Assembly: GCF_047238125.1 (NCBI RefSeq)
Contig: NZ_JBDFMH010000001.1
Location: forward strand, 2,046,001 to 2,110,000
Direction of reading: 5' to 3'
Length of the DNA: 64,000 nucleotides
DNA from: JBDFMH01 sp047238125
GTDB lineage: Bacteria; Pseudomonadota; Alphaproteobacteria; Sphingomonadales; Sphingomonadaceae
The position numbers and the translations under genes were made by a program. The first letter of the stretch is position 1; every line of letters begins with the position of its first letter. Below the pieces are notes generated by a model, which was not told the origin of the DNA, did not search any database, and was given only the letters and a program-made list of their open reading frames with translations. Below are positions 1-8,922 of the stretch, piece by piece.

Positions 1-123
1 TGCATGGCCCGTCCCCGAAAATCGAAGTCGGCTCGCCGCGCGCGCCAGATCGGCCTGTCGGCCGGCGCTTGCCAGCTTGGGTCCAGCCGCTAGGGTCCGG
101 CATCAGGCATCGAAGGAGCGGCC

Positions 124-1428
124 ATGCGGCACATCGCGGTGATCGGATCGGGGCCGGCGGGCTATTACACGGCCGAGGCCTGCGCCCAGCGGTTCGGTGC
201 GGACGTGCGGATCGACATCATCGATCGGCTGCCCGTACCGTTCGGGCTGATCCGCTTTGGCGTCGCGCCCGATCACCAGACGATCAAGGCCGTCACCCGC
301 CGCTACGAGGCGATCGCCGAAGGCAAGGGCGTGCGGTTCCTCGGCAATGTCGCGGTCGGCCGCGACGTGACCGTCGAGGAGCTGCGCGCGCTCTACGATG
401 CGGTCGTGATCGCGACCGGCGCGCCGGCCGATCGCCGGCTCGAGATACCGGGCGATGACTTGCCCGGCGTGATCGGGTCGGCCGCGTTCGTCGGCTGGTA
501 CAACGGCCATCCCGATTTCGCCGATCTCGCGCCGCCGCTGGATGGGCAGACCGCGGTCGTCGTCGGCAACGGCAATGTCGCGCTCGATGTCGCGCGGATC
601 CTGGCCAAGAGCCCGGCCGAATTCGTCGGCACGGACATCGTGGCGCATGCGTTCGAGGCGCTGGGCAATGCCGGCATCCGGCGCATCGTGGTGCTGGGCC
701 GGCGCGGCCCGCACCAGATCCACATGACGCCGAAGGAGCTGGGCGAGCTCGGCGCGCTGGAGCGGGCGCGGGTCCAGGTCGATCCCGCCGATCTGCCGCC
801 GATCGAAAGCGATGCCGCGCTCGATGCCGGCCAGCGCAAGGCGGTCGGCCATCTGCGCCATTATGCGGGCGCGGCGGATGACGGCGCCCGGCCGGTCACG
901 ATCGACTTCCGCTTCTTCACCCGCCCGGTCGCGATCACGGGTGACGGCCGGGTCGAGCGGATCGAAGTCGAACGGATCCGGCTGGATGGCGACGGCGCGG
1001 TGCTGCCCACCGGCGAGATCGAGACGATCGATTGCGGTCTGGTCGTCGCCTGCATCGGCTATCGCAGCCCGCCGATCCCCGGCGTGCCCTATGACGAGCC
1101 CGCCGGCCGCTTCGCCAATGACGAAGGGCGGATGGCGCCCGGCCTCTACTGCGTCGGCTGGGCGCGCCGCGGGCCGACCGGCACGATCGGCACCAACCGG
1201 CCCGACGGCTATCGCATCGCCGACGCGATCGCCGCCGATCAGCCGCAGGCCGCAGGCAAGGACGGCGGCACCGCGCTCGATGCGATGCTGGTGGCGCGCG
1301 GAGTGGAGACGGTAAGCTTCGACGACTGGCACCGGATCGAGGCGGCGGAGGCGGCGCGCGCCCGCGACGGAGCGCCGCGCGAAAAATTCATCGCGGTCGA
1401 GGAAATGCTGGACGCACGCGACGCTTGA
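124..1428 (+). CDS. FAD-dependent NADPH-ferredoxin/adrenodoxin-type reductase
   Basis: A 434-residue flavoprotein of the adrenodoxin reductase/FprA family, which passes electrons from NAD(P)H through FAD to a small ferredoxin in the cytoplasm. The N-terminus carries the FAD dinucleotide motif GSGPAGYYTAE, followed by the family signature VPFGLIRFGVAPDH. A second Rossmann motif (VVGNGNVALDVARIL, about residues 140-155) binds NADP, and the C-terminal GWARRGPTGTIGTNRPDG closes the FAD site. The length fits the family (about 430-460). The ATG is preceded by an AGGAG ribosome site. It stands alone just upstream of tRNA-Pro, so its ferredoxin partner cannot be named from context. Confidence in the family is high; the physiological partner is unknown. 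Confidence 0.9.
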   Translation: MRHIAVIGSGPAGYYTAEACAQRFGADVRIDIIDRLPVPFGLIRFGVAPDHQTIKAVTRRYEAIAEGKGVRFLGNVAVGRDVTVEELRALYDAVVIATGAPADRRLEIPGDDLPGVIGSAAFVGWYNGHPDFADLAPPLDGQTAVVVGNGNVALDVARILAKSPAEFVGTDIVAHAFEALGNAGIRRIVVLGRRGPHQIHMTPKELGELGALERARVQVDPADLPPIESDAALDAGQRKAVGHLRHYAGAADDGARPVTIDFRFFTRPVAITGDGRVERIEVERIRLDGDGAVLPTGEIETIDCGLVVACIGYRSPPIPGVPYDEPAGRFANDEGRMAPGLYCVGWARRGPTGTIGTNRPDGYRIADAIAADQPQAAGKDGGTALDAMLVARGVETVSFDDWHRIEAAEAARARDGAPREKFIAVEEMLDARDA

Positions 1429-1507
1429 AAGCCGCGAAACCTGTGTCTATAGGCGCGCCTCCAAGCAACCCGGTCGGCCCCCGAAGGCATGAACGACCGG
1501 ACTCCGT

Positions 1508-1584
1508 CGGGGAGTAGCTCAGCCTGGTAGAGCACTGTCTTCGGGAGGCAGGGGCCGGAGGTTCGAATCCTCTCTCCCCGACCA
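1508..1584 (+). tRNA. tRNA-Pro (anticodon CGG)
   Basis: A complete cloverleaf can be folded by eye. The acceptor stem is CGGGGAG paired with CTCCCCG, followed by discriminator A and an encoded CCA. The D-arm is GCTC/GAGC, and the anticodon stem CTGTC/GGCAG encloses the loop TTCGGGA with anticodon CGG. The T-arm contains GGTTCGAATCC. It reads CCG proline codons, which are common in this GC-rich genome. The less GC-rich signalling block begins directly after its 3' end, a classic position for integrated DNA. Confidence 0.97.
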
Positions 1585-1829
1585 TTTTCAAGAAAGTGAG
1601 CCTTTACAAGGGCTTAGGCCCGTGCTGCTGTAGCATTTGCACGCGCGTTTGTTGTAGCGTTTTCTAGCCGAAAGGCCTTGATACGCCGGTCACAATATCC
1701 CTGCCCTCCAACTTTTGTCCGCTGATTCGATCCGCGTAATTTCGCAGCATAGTGAGAGCCGATTACGTCCGACGCGGCGATGATGAGTTACAGCTCTGAA
1801 CTCCGCGGCTCGGCCACGACAGATTGGCG

Positions 1830-2045
1830 TCAGACAAGCACCGCGAATATGGCGCCAATGGCAAATATCAAGACGGTGAAGAGCACACCGAAGGTGATGC
1901 AGAAGACCGGCGATGCGAATGCCTGCGCAATGCGATTGTCCTCGCCGATGTCAGCCTCTTCCAGCAAGCGCAGCTGCTTCTGCGCGAGGACCCTATTAAC
2001 GTAAGCGATGCGAGCCACATCGTCCTGGAATTCAACCTCGACCAT
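1830..2045 (-). CDS. Small single-pass membrane protein, unknown function
   Basis: A 71-residue protein beginning MVEVEFQDDVARIAYVNRV. The first half is charged and probably helical; residues about 46-70 form one hydrophobic membrane segment at the extreme C-terminus (VFCITFGVLFTVLIFAIGAIF), a tail-anchored arrangement. A longer in-frame start exists upstream, but the chosen ATG has a GGAAGGA ribosome site about 8 bases away, so I place the start there. It is the first gene after tRNA-Pro and points back toward it. I recognise no family. The good start signal and protein-like composition support a real gene. Confidence 0.6.
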   Translation of the reverse strand: MVEVEFQDDVARIAYVNRVLAQKQLRLLEEADIGEDNRIAQAFASPVFCITFGVLFTVLIFAIGAIFAVLV

Positions 2046-2256
2046 GGTTGCATCCTTCCGAGAGCGACATGTTGGGGAGCAATCCTGCCTCCCGAAAACG
2101 ATCGACGTCAACCGTTTGATCTGCCCCATCGCCATGTGTGCTCCCTGCCACTGCACTGCATGAGTGATGCAGGTTATCAATTGTTCGCATGCTCCCACAC
2201 TAGCACAGCAAGTTCACCGGGCAGGAAGCCGTCCGCAAGCGCCGCGCCCCTGCCAG

Positions 2257-4410
2257 TCAAGCAGCTTGCCGGCCCGACCGGCACAATGTGGTGTGGACAA
2301 GGGGCAGTCTCATCGCGCGAATGCCGCTCGGAGGGCGCAGGCGTTCAAGACACTGATCGCAGCGGCTACCGCACTTGTGACTCTCCATGCTCTGCCGACG
2401 GGTCTCGCGGTCGAAACTCGCTGCGGGCGCCGGTCGGCCAATGAGATAGCCCTGCACTTGTGAACATCCCTCCGCCGCCAGGATTTCCAACTGGTTGACG
2501 GTCTCGACGCCTTCCGCGAGGACAAGCATGTCGAGCGCTTTGCTCAGACCAATCACCGCCTTCACTACCGCCATCGACTGGCGATTTTCGGCCATGTCAC
2601 GGATGAAGCTCTGATCGATCTTGACCTTGTCGAAGGGGAACTGCCGAAAGTAGCTGAGTGAGGCAAAACCAGTTCCGAAATCGTCCATCGCGATGCTGAC
2701 GCCCCACGATTTAATCTCCCGCAAAACGCTCAGCGCCTGTTCGGTGTTTTCGATCAGCAAGCCTTCGGTAATTTCCAGTTCGAGTCGGGTCGGATCGAGG
2801 CCGCTGCTGTCGAGCACGGCGCGGACCTTTCTCACCAGATCACGGTCGGCAAACTGGGTTGGCGACAGATTCACCGCGATCTTGAGCGGTTGCTCCCAGC
2901 TTTGCGCCTCATGGCATGCCTCGCGGAGCACCCATGATCCGATTTCCATCATGAGCCCCTTATCCCCTCCGGTCTCGGCTAAAGGGATAAACGTCGATGG
3001 CGGGATGTTGCCAAAGTCGGGATGATGCCACCGCAGCAAAGCCTCAAAACCTAGGACGCCGCCGGTCTCCACGCAAACAATGGGCTGATAGTGAAGAGAA
3101 AACTGGGCCTTGGCCAACGCATCGGGAAGGTCCGCTTCCAGGCGGTGACGATTTGGCGCCACCGTATCGAGAGCCTTATCGAATCGGCAGGCGACCCCGG
3201 CGCCAATCGATTTGGCGCGGTAAAGCGCGAGCTCGGCCTTGCGACACAACAACTTCGCTTCTGACGCGTCCTCGGGGTAATACGCGATACCGATGTTGAG
3301 GCTAGCAACGATAGCCTTGCCGTCAATCACGAGCGGCGCCCCCATCGCTTCTATCAAGCGTTCAGCGACTTCGCCTGCGGACCGGGCCCCTGAGCCGAGT
3401 GCCAAAACGATCGCGAATTTGTCGGCACCGAAGCGCGCAACCGGCGCGCCACTGCAAACAGCCTGAACCTTAGCTATCGTTCCGACGAGCAACGCATCGC
3501 CGACGAGCTGGCCGTTCAATGAGTTGATCGCGCTGAAACGGTGAATATCTAGGTAAAGCAGTGCGAATGCCTCATCCTGCGCGTGGCTGTCCTGTATTGC
3601 CGTCTTGAGTTTGGCCGTGAAGCCGATCGTGTTCACCGCGCCCGTTAATGGGTCGTGAGATGCCAGTTCGGCAGCGACCTGAGCAAGGCCAGCGAGCCGC
3701 CGGTTCAGCAGGGCCACGGCGACGCCGGCACCAAACAGCGGCAGCAGGCACACGGCTACGAGGATGGCCAAGGTCTCGCGGCCGATCGTCGCACCCATCC
3801 CAGGATCTACCCCGCTTGGGATCACCGTCGCGGCGGCCATTGCTCCGAAATGTAAGGCGCAGATACCTAGCGTCAGCAAAGCGGCCGGCACGGCCGGGAA
3901 CCCCGAGGGCCAGCGATGCCGCCAGTGCATAGCGAAAGCGATCGCACCGAAAGACCCCAGCGCCGACAATGCCACAAAAGATGCATCATAGAGGATGCGG
4001 CCCTGGGATACCAAAGCCTCCATACCGATGAAATGCATCAACCCGACACCGAGCGTGAACATGGCAGCAGCCATGGCGAAAGAGAGTCTCCCCTTCTTCA
4101 GGGAGAGCCACCAGCCCAAACTCGCCATTATTACTGATATGCCGATCGATGCGACGGTGGGCGCAATCAAATACTGGCTCGGCAGCCACAACTGGTAGGC
4201 AAGCATCGCAATGAAATGAGTCGTCCAGATCCCGGCGCCCGAAAGGACGCCAAGCAAGAGCGCGTGCCGAACCCGATCTTGACGGCTGAGGTCACGCGTT
4301 CGGGCCGCGACGGCAAACGCGGTGACGGACGTGAGCAGACACACGGCGATAGCCAGCGAAATAAACCGCCCATCATGCTCGTTAGCTAAGCAAGCATACA
4401 GCCGGAACAC
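2257..4410 (-). CDS. MHYT-GGDEF-EAL membrane protein, probable c-di-GMP phosphodiesterase
   Basis: About 717 residues. The N-terminal half has an MHYT sensor with three metal-site motifs in membrane helices (WTTHFIAM, GLMHFIGM, ALHFGAM), proposed in the family to sense O2, CO or NO. A GGDEF domain follows, but its active site reads GADKF (about residues 326-330), so cyclase activity is unlikely. The EAL domain (from about residue 450) keeps FEALLRW, NLSPTQF, EITEGLL, DDFGTGFASL, KIDQSFI and LAEGVET, and so looks catalytically competent. The protein ends with an unusual Cys-rich tail (five Cys, including CGSRCDQC). The ORF opens upstream with TTG; the GTG at 4410 has an AGGGG ribosome site and gives the family-like start FRLYACLANEHD, so I prefer it. 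Confidence 0.88.
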   Translation of the reverse strand: MFRLYACLANEHDGRFISLAIAVCLLTSVTAFAVAARTRDLSRQDRVRHALLLGVLSGAGIWTTHFIAMLAYQLWLPSQYLIAPTVASIGISVIMASLGWWLSLKKGRLSFAMAAAMFTLGVGLMHFIGMEALVSQGRILYDASFVALSALGSFGAIAFAMHWRHRWPSGFPAVPAALLTLGICALHFGAMAAATVIPSGVDPGMGATIGRETLAILVAVCLLPLFGAGVAVALLNRRLAGLAQVAAELASHDPLTGAVNTIGFTAKLKTAIQDSHAQDEAFALLYLDIHRFSAINSLNGQLVGDALLVGTIAKVQAVCSGAPVARFGADKFAIVLALGSGARSAGEVAERLIEAMGAPLVIDGKAIVASLNIGIAYYPEDASEAKLLCRKAELALYRAKSIGAGVACRFDKALDTVAPNRHRLEADLPDALAKAQFSLHYQPIVCVETGGVLGFEALLRWHHPDFGNIPPSTFIPLAETGGDKGLMMEIGSWVLREACHEAQSWEQPLKIAVNLSPTQFADRDLVRKVRAVLDSSGLDPTRLELEITEGLLIENTEQALSVLREIKSWGVSIAMDDFGTGFASLSYFRQFPFDKVKIDQSFIRDMAENRQSMAVVKAVIGLSKALDMLVLAEGVETVNQLEILAAEGCSQVQGYLIGRPAPAASFDRETRRQSMESHKCGSRCDQCLERLRPPSGIRAMRLPLVHTTLCRSGRQAA

Positions 4411-4605
4411 GTTTACCCCTCTGATCGCCAATCAGCTTTTCAGTAGAGGGAACGGGTTAACTTTCACCTCGACGTTTGTTCCGTACCCGTTATGAGTGTC
4501 CCACCCCCCTTGCTGCTAAGGCCAGATTCTTCTCAAAGGTTAACAATATCGATGGTTTCATTTCCCAGGACTTTAACTATAACCGATCGACGGGGGGCTG
4601 ATCAG

Positions 4606-6021
4606 ATGCCAGAAACCATCCTAGAGCGTGAGGTTATCGAGACAAAGCGGCGGCTGGAGGGTATCGTCGCCAGCGCCATGGATGCGATTATCACTATCGA
4701 CGAGCGCCAAGGCATCATCCTTTTCAATCCAGCCGCCGAGCAGATGTTTGGCGTGTCGAAGGAAAATGCGATGGGTCAGCCGATCTCGCAGTTTATCCCG
4801 GACCGTTTCCGCACCGGGCACGACGACCATATCCGCCGCTTCCGGAACACCGGAGTCACCGGGCGACGGATGGGTGCGTTGGGCGCGATCAGTGGGCTGC
4901 GCGCCGATGGCCAGGAGTTTCCGGTCGAGGCATCGATCTCACAAGTCCAAGTGGAGGGCGAGCGGCTGTCAACCGTTATCCTGCGCGACATCACCGAGCG
5001 GCTGGCCAATGAAGAAGCGCGCCTGTTGTTAACGCGTGAGGTGGACCACCGTGCCAAGAACGCGCTGGCCGTCGTTCAGGCGCTGGTGTCGATGACCACC
5101 GCGCCGACCCAACAGGAATTTATTGAGGCGGTGCGTGGGCGGGTCGGCGCGCTGGGCCGAGCTCACAGTCTGCTTGCCCAAAACCGCTGGCAGGGCGGAG
5201 AACTCAGCAAAATCGTCGCCGATGAGACGGCCGCCTATCATAAGCCGGGCCAGCTGCGCTGCAAGGGTCCCAAGGTCGTGCTTACCCCCAATGCTGTCCA
5301 ACCACTCAGTTTGCTGGTCCACGAACTGGCCACCAACGCGGTGAAACATGGAGCCTTCTCAACGATCGCGGGCAGGGTCGATGTTCAATGGTATGTCGAT
5401 GCCGACGAGAATCTTGAAATTGAATGGAGCGAATCGGCGGGTCCTGCTGTTGGTGGGCTCACGCGCTCGGGCTTTGGCACGACGCTGATGGACACCGTCT
5501 CGCGTCAACTCGGCGGTCGCATTGAGACGAGCTGGGCAACCACGGGCGTGCGGGTCACAGCACAATTTCCGAAGGCCAATTTCCGCGTCGAAGCTGCCGC
5601 CGCCGAGTTGGACACGGGCTCCACCATCGCGGCCCGACGCGGCACGCTGCTGGTAGTCGAGGACGAGCTTTTGGTCGGCATGGAAATGGCGAACGCGCTG
5701 CGGGCCGAGGGTTGGACTGTGATGGGCCCGGCAGGCACTGTGGAAGAGGCGTTTGCTTTGCTGTCGGATGGGTCCACGCCCGACGCAGCTGTGCTGGACA
5801 TCAACCTGAACGGCCAGCACGTCTATCCCGTCGCAGATCTGCTCCGAACGCGCGATATCCCCTATCTCTTCTGCACTGGCTACGAGACGGTTACGGGCGA
5901 TGGCCGGCACAGCCACTCGCACATCGTCCGTAAGCCGACCAATCTGATTATACTGACTCAAGCGCTCGATCAGTTGATCAGCGGCGGCCGCCCCGATCCA
6001 AGCAAGCTCGCCGCCGCTTAG
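4606..6021 (+). CDS. PAS-HWE histidine kinase with C-terminal receiver
   Basis: A soluble hybrid kinase of about 471 residues from the preferred ATG, which follows a GGGGGG ribosome site; the same frame opens earlier at 4492 without a visible site. Residues about 15-135 form a PAS domain (MDAIITIDERQ, then RDITER). The phospho-acceptor block REVDHRAKNALAVVQ puts the His at about 148, and the ATPase part has HELATNAVKHGA and the WxE signature (EWSES) of the HWE family. The last 120 residues are a receiver (LLVVEDELL, phospho-acceptor Asp in AAVLDINLNG, Lys in VRKPT). HWE kinases with attached receivers commonly act in general stress or light/redox signalling in alphaproteobacteria. No partner regulator is adjacent; divergent c-di-GMP genes flank it. 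Confidence 0.9.
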   Translation: MPETILEREVIETKRRLEGIVASAMDAIITIDERQGIILFNPAAEQMFGVSKENAMGQPISQFIPDRFRTGHDDHIRRFRNTGVTGRRMGALGAISGLRADGQEFPVEASISQVQVEGERLSTVILRDITERLANEEARLLLTREVDHRAKNALAVVQALVSMTTAPTQQEFIEAVRGRVGALGRAHSLLAQNRWQGGELSKIVADETAAYHKPGQLRCKGPKVVLTPNAVQPLSLLVHELATNAVKHGAFSTIAGRVDVQWYVDADENLEIEWSESAGPAVGGLTRSGFGTTLMDTVSRQLGGRIETSWATTGVRVTAQFPKANFRVEAAAAELDTGSTIAARRGTLLVVEDELLVGMEMANALRAEGWTVMGPAGTVEEAFALLSDGSTPDAAVLDINLNGQHVYPVADLLRTRDIPYLFCTGYETVTGDGRHSHSHIVRKPTNLIILTQALDQLISGGRPDPSKLAAA

Positions 6022-6444
6022 CTAAACACGGGACAGGACGTGGAGTGCCGTGTAAGCAGAGGATGCTGAGCTCAGCTGTTGTTTGTCGATAAAGCCACAG
6101 CCGCAGCCCCCCGTGTTCGTTTTACACTGCCGAATTGTTCTCTGGCGGCAGTTGTGCACCGCTCTCGCTAGCCCGTCCCTGACGTCGCCGCTTCCTGGCG
6201 AGTTGGCACGTTGAGCTTTTGTGGCACTCACTAGCTTTTCACAACCGGAGGCAACGCGGAAGGACCCTTATGCTCTTGGTGGCATCTACTCGAAACGGCC
6301 CTCCTTCGATCTGAGGACGCTAGAGCCGTTTGCGAGACGTGCCAGACAGGCGCCAGCGGCCCAAGCCTGAAGGCGGCCCTAAATTCAATGCTTTGGCCGC
6401 GACATTGCCGTGGGATGGCCTATCGAGACAGCAGCGCGCTCGGC
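6022..6444. other. Gap without a supported gene
   Basis: These 423 bases lie between the 3' ends of the hybrid kinase and the next GGDEF-EAL gene, so both flanking genes converge on them. A 69-codon reading frame on the minus strand (6022-6231) has no protein-like composition. A GGAGG-like site near 6246 precedes only a 14-codon frame. I see no clear terminator hairpin or repeat. Confidence 0.5.
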
Positions 6445-8334
6445 CTACCCCACCTTAAGCTGAGGCGCTTCGATCAACATATCCTGCCATAAGCAGGGTC
6501 GGCTTAGGTAATAACCCTGGACGAAGTCGATTCCGATGAGGCCCGCCTCAAGCAACTGGGCCTCCGCCTCGATACCCTCCAAAACGCATTGGAGAGAAAG
6601 GGACTGGGCGAGCCCGCGAATCGCGCTGATGAGTTTCCGGCCCTCCATGTCGGACAACCGCGAGGTGAAACTGCGGTCGATCTTCACATACTGAAATGGC
6701 AACTGGTGCAGGGATGATAGACTCGAATATCCTGTCCCGAAGTCATCGAGAGCAAGCAAGCAACCCCCGTCGCGAAGCCTGCCTAGCGATCTGCTAGCTG
6801 CTTCCATGTCAGTGACAAGTGACGACTCGGTTAGCTCAAAGACAACCTTTGAAGGGTCAAGATTTTCTTGCTTTATTCTGCGCAATAGTAGCTCGACCGT
6901 ATGATCGCTGACGAGATCGAGAGCTGACAGATTGAAGTTGATCCGCTTGCCCGCTGGTAGCGATCTGAGAACTGCCAAAGACTTGTCAAAGAGCTCAAGC
7001 GTGAGGCGATTCATCATACCAGTGCGCTCTGCCGCGGCGATGAGGACGTCAGCAGGGACGAAGCCTATCTTCGGCGAATGCCACCGGGCCAGCGCCTCGT
7101 AGCCGACGACCTCAAGGCTTCGGGTCTCATGGATCGATTGGAAGACGACACTTAATTCCAGTTGCAGATCGGCGGTCTGCAGAGCCGCATCCACAAGCTT
7201 GCCGGTCTGAAGCACTTGGTTGAGCTCTCGCGTATACGACACCCAGCCGCCGCGCCGCCGCTCCTTGGCGTGATAAAGCGCGGCATCGGCGTGGTCGAAC
7301 AGGTCGTGAGCGGTGCGTCCACCCTCAGGATACGTTGCGAGGCCCAGCGAGCAGCCGACCGATAGGCGGGTGTCGCCTGCCTGAATCGGATCCTTGATGG
7401 CATCGCAGACTGCCTCGGCGATACTGGCCACGCCGGAGTCACCCTTCAGCAGAAGGCCGAATTCGTCCCCGCCGAGTCGTGCAACCATCACCTCCGGCGA
7501 AGCGAGCGTGAGCAACCACTCCCCAATCGCCTGAAGCAATCGGTCACCCTGGGAATGACCGTAGATGTCGTTGATCGGCTTAAATCGATCGAGATCGACG
7601 ACACCGACCGTGGCCCCTGTCCCGTCGGCAGCGAGAAGCCGTTCGAGTTCGCTGAAGAACAGCCGCCGGTTCGGCAAGCCCGTGAGCGCGTCGGTGTGGG
7701 CGAGGACCTCGTTTTGCTTGCTGAGCCGATTGGCCTGCTGCCGTTCCTTGCTGAGTTCGGCTTGGGATTGTTCCAGTTTCAGGAAAGACGAGAAGGAGTC
7801 GTTCAGAACCTTAATAATTACGCAGCTTACCAACGCGATGTTGATCGCGACCGCGACGAGCACCTCCGTCCCTTTGATTAGGCAATAAACCAGAAATGTT
7901 CCGATCACTAGGACGCAGACCAGCTCGGCAGCCCTTGGCAGATAGGTCAGACAGAAGACGCAGCCGAGCACTGTCACTGCAATGAACATCGCTACATGCC
8001 CGTGTTCGTATGGGCCGCCATACTGATCGAGCTTCAGCGCCCAGACGACGAACGCAATTGCCAAGACGACGGCGAGCTTAGTGGTCCTGCGCATCTGAGC
8101 GCTGGCATGTTCGACCGTAAGGCGCTCCGCTTTCAACGGGAGCGTCCATGCAAGCAACCGGATCAGGCAGGCGGCAACCAAAACACTCGCAACGCCAATC
8201 GTTAGCCACGCGGGTGCAAGGTGCCGGTGGGTGAAAGCAAGCGCCGAAGCGTTAACCGCGAGCAAGGCGTAGAGGGGCGGTATCTGTCTGCGAAGACGGA
8301 GCAGCTGCGCCACCTGGACTGGGAGCTGTTCCAA
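6445..8334 (-). CDS. Membrane GGDEF-EAL protein, bifunctional c-di-GMP enzyme
   Basis: A 629-residue protein with six or so membrane helices in residues 18-185 (an unrecognised MASE-like sensor), a short coiled coil (FLKLEQSQAELSKERQQ), then GGDEF and EAL domains. The cyclase site is intact (RLGGDEF, about residue 288; substrate-binding DLDRFKPINDIYGH). The EAL site has YEALARW (about 412), FELTESSL, LDDFGTGYSSLS, KIDRSF and a slightly divergent LEGIEAE. Both activities are therefore possible; which dominates cannot be told from sequence. The first codon is TTG, with a GAGGA ribosome site 8 bases upstream and no better ATG nearby. It is one of three GGDEF-EAL proteins in this block. Confidence 0.88.
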   Translation of the reverse strand: MEQLPVQVAQLLRLRRQIPPLYALLAVNASALAFTHRHLAPAWLTIGVASVLVAACLIRLLAWTLPLKAERLTVEHASAQMRRTTKLAVVLAIAFVVWALKLDQYGGPYEHGHVAMFIAVTVLGCVFCLTYLPRAAELVCVLVIGTFLVYCLIKGTEVLVAVAINIALVSCVIIKVLNDSFSSFLKLEQSQAELSKERQQANRLSKQNEVLAHTDALTGLPNRRLFFSELERLLAADGTGATVGVVDLDRFKPINDIYGHSQGDRLLQAIGEWLLTLASPEVMVARLGGDEFGLLLKGDSGVASIAEAVCDAIKDPIQAGDTRLSVGCSLGLATYPEGGRTAHDLFDHADAALYHAKERRRGGWVSYTRELNQVLQTGKLVDAALQTADLQLELSVVFQSIHETRSLEVVGYEALARWHSPKIGFVPADVLIAAAERTGMMNRLTLELFDKSLAVLRSLPAGKRINFNLSALDLVSDHTVELLLRRIKQENLDPSKVVFELTESSLVTDMEAASRSLGRLRDGGCLLALDDFGTGYSSLSSLHQLPFQYVKIDRSFTSRLSDMEGRKLISAIRGLAQSLSLQCVLEGIEAEAQLLEAGLIGIDFVQGYYLSRPCLWQDMLIEAPQLKVG

Positions 8335-8766
8335 ATTTTGGTCCTCGTCCGCCGTCTGGTGGTCTCGCCGAAATAACCTCTTTATTGATCCATTTCTCCT
8401 AAAGTTTTTATTAATTCGGTGCGTCAGTAATAATATGGATCCAGATATTTCACCCGGGTTGCCACGTTATCTGAAGGCCGCCGTCAACTCGTGGTAGTTG
8501 ACGATTCCTGTTTTTCGGACAGATGCTTTACTGCTTGAAATGAAACAGCTTATGCCGTGTGCTTCGTGAACCTTATTACGCCTTTAAGAGTTTGGGAGAA
8601 TGATCAATATCCTGAGCAGCCGAATGGGCGTTTAGTCGCAGCCTCCTTTGCAGAAGAGCATCGTCATTTATTACCTTCGGTTCTTGACTGAATAGGTGAC
8701 ATTTCCGCGTGTTCGCCTGTTCGTGACGCAAGGCAGCGGCGGCAATATGGCCGCCCTGCCCGCGTG
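8335..8766. other. AT-richer gap with one terminator-like hairpin
   Basis: About 430 bases between the TTG start of the GGDEF-EAL gene and the tail of the polysaccharide gene. I find no coding region. An 8-bp perfect stem (CGTCAACT at 8482-8489 pairing with 8496-8503, loop 6) is followed by CCTGTTTTT, which resembles a weak intrinsic terminator on the plus strand, though no plus-strand transcript is known here. The base composition is clearly lower in GC than the chromosome flanks. Confidence 0.4.
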
Positions 8767-8922
8767 TCAGGCGGCCTTAGCGAGAGGCTGATCAGCGATA
8801 GCGACGATGGGAGTGGCTGATGCCAGGGTGTGGCAAGTGCCGACGCTCCCGGTTCGCTGAAGCTTGCCCCAGCCGACGCGCGGCCCAGTCAGAGCGGCAA
8901 AGGCCGCTCGCAGCACGACCAG
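8767..8922 (-). pseudogene. Severed C-terminal tail of the GH18/NodB/GT2 gene
   Basis: Directly after the TAA at 8923-8925 the same reading frame continues for 51 codons before a TGA at 8767-8769. Its translation starts LVVLRAAFAALTG and contains VGWGKLQRTGSV, which resembles the usual C-terminal ending of fused deacetylase/GT2 proteins (from memory of the family). The stop sits where a Tyr (TAC/TAT) would be expected after QRFGYRQLL. The simplest reading is a single-base nonsense change that removed a conserved tail; a sequencing error or readthrough cannot be excluded. Confidence 0.7.

Noticed and set aside
103..1332. 409-codon minus-strand frame opposite the FAD reductase
   Set aside because: Arg/Asp-rich antisense shadow of a well-supported gene; typical of high-GC DNA.
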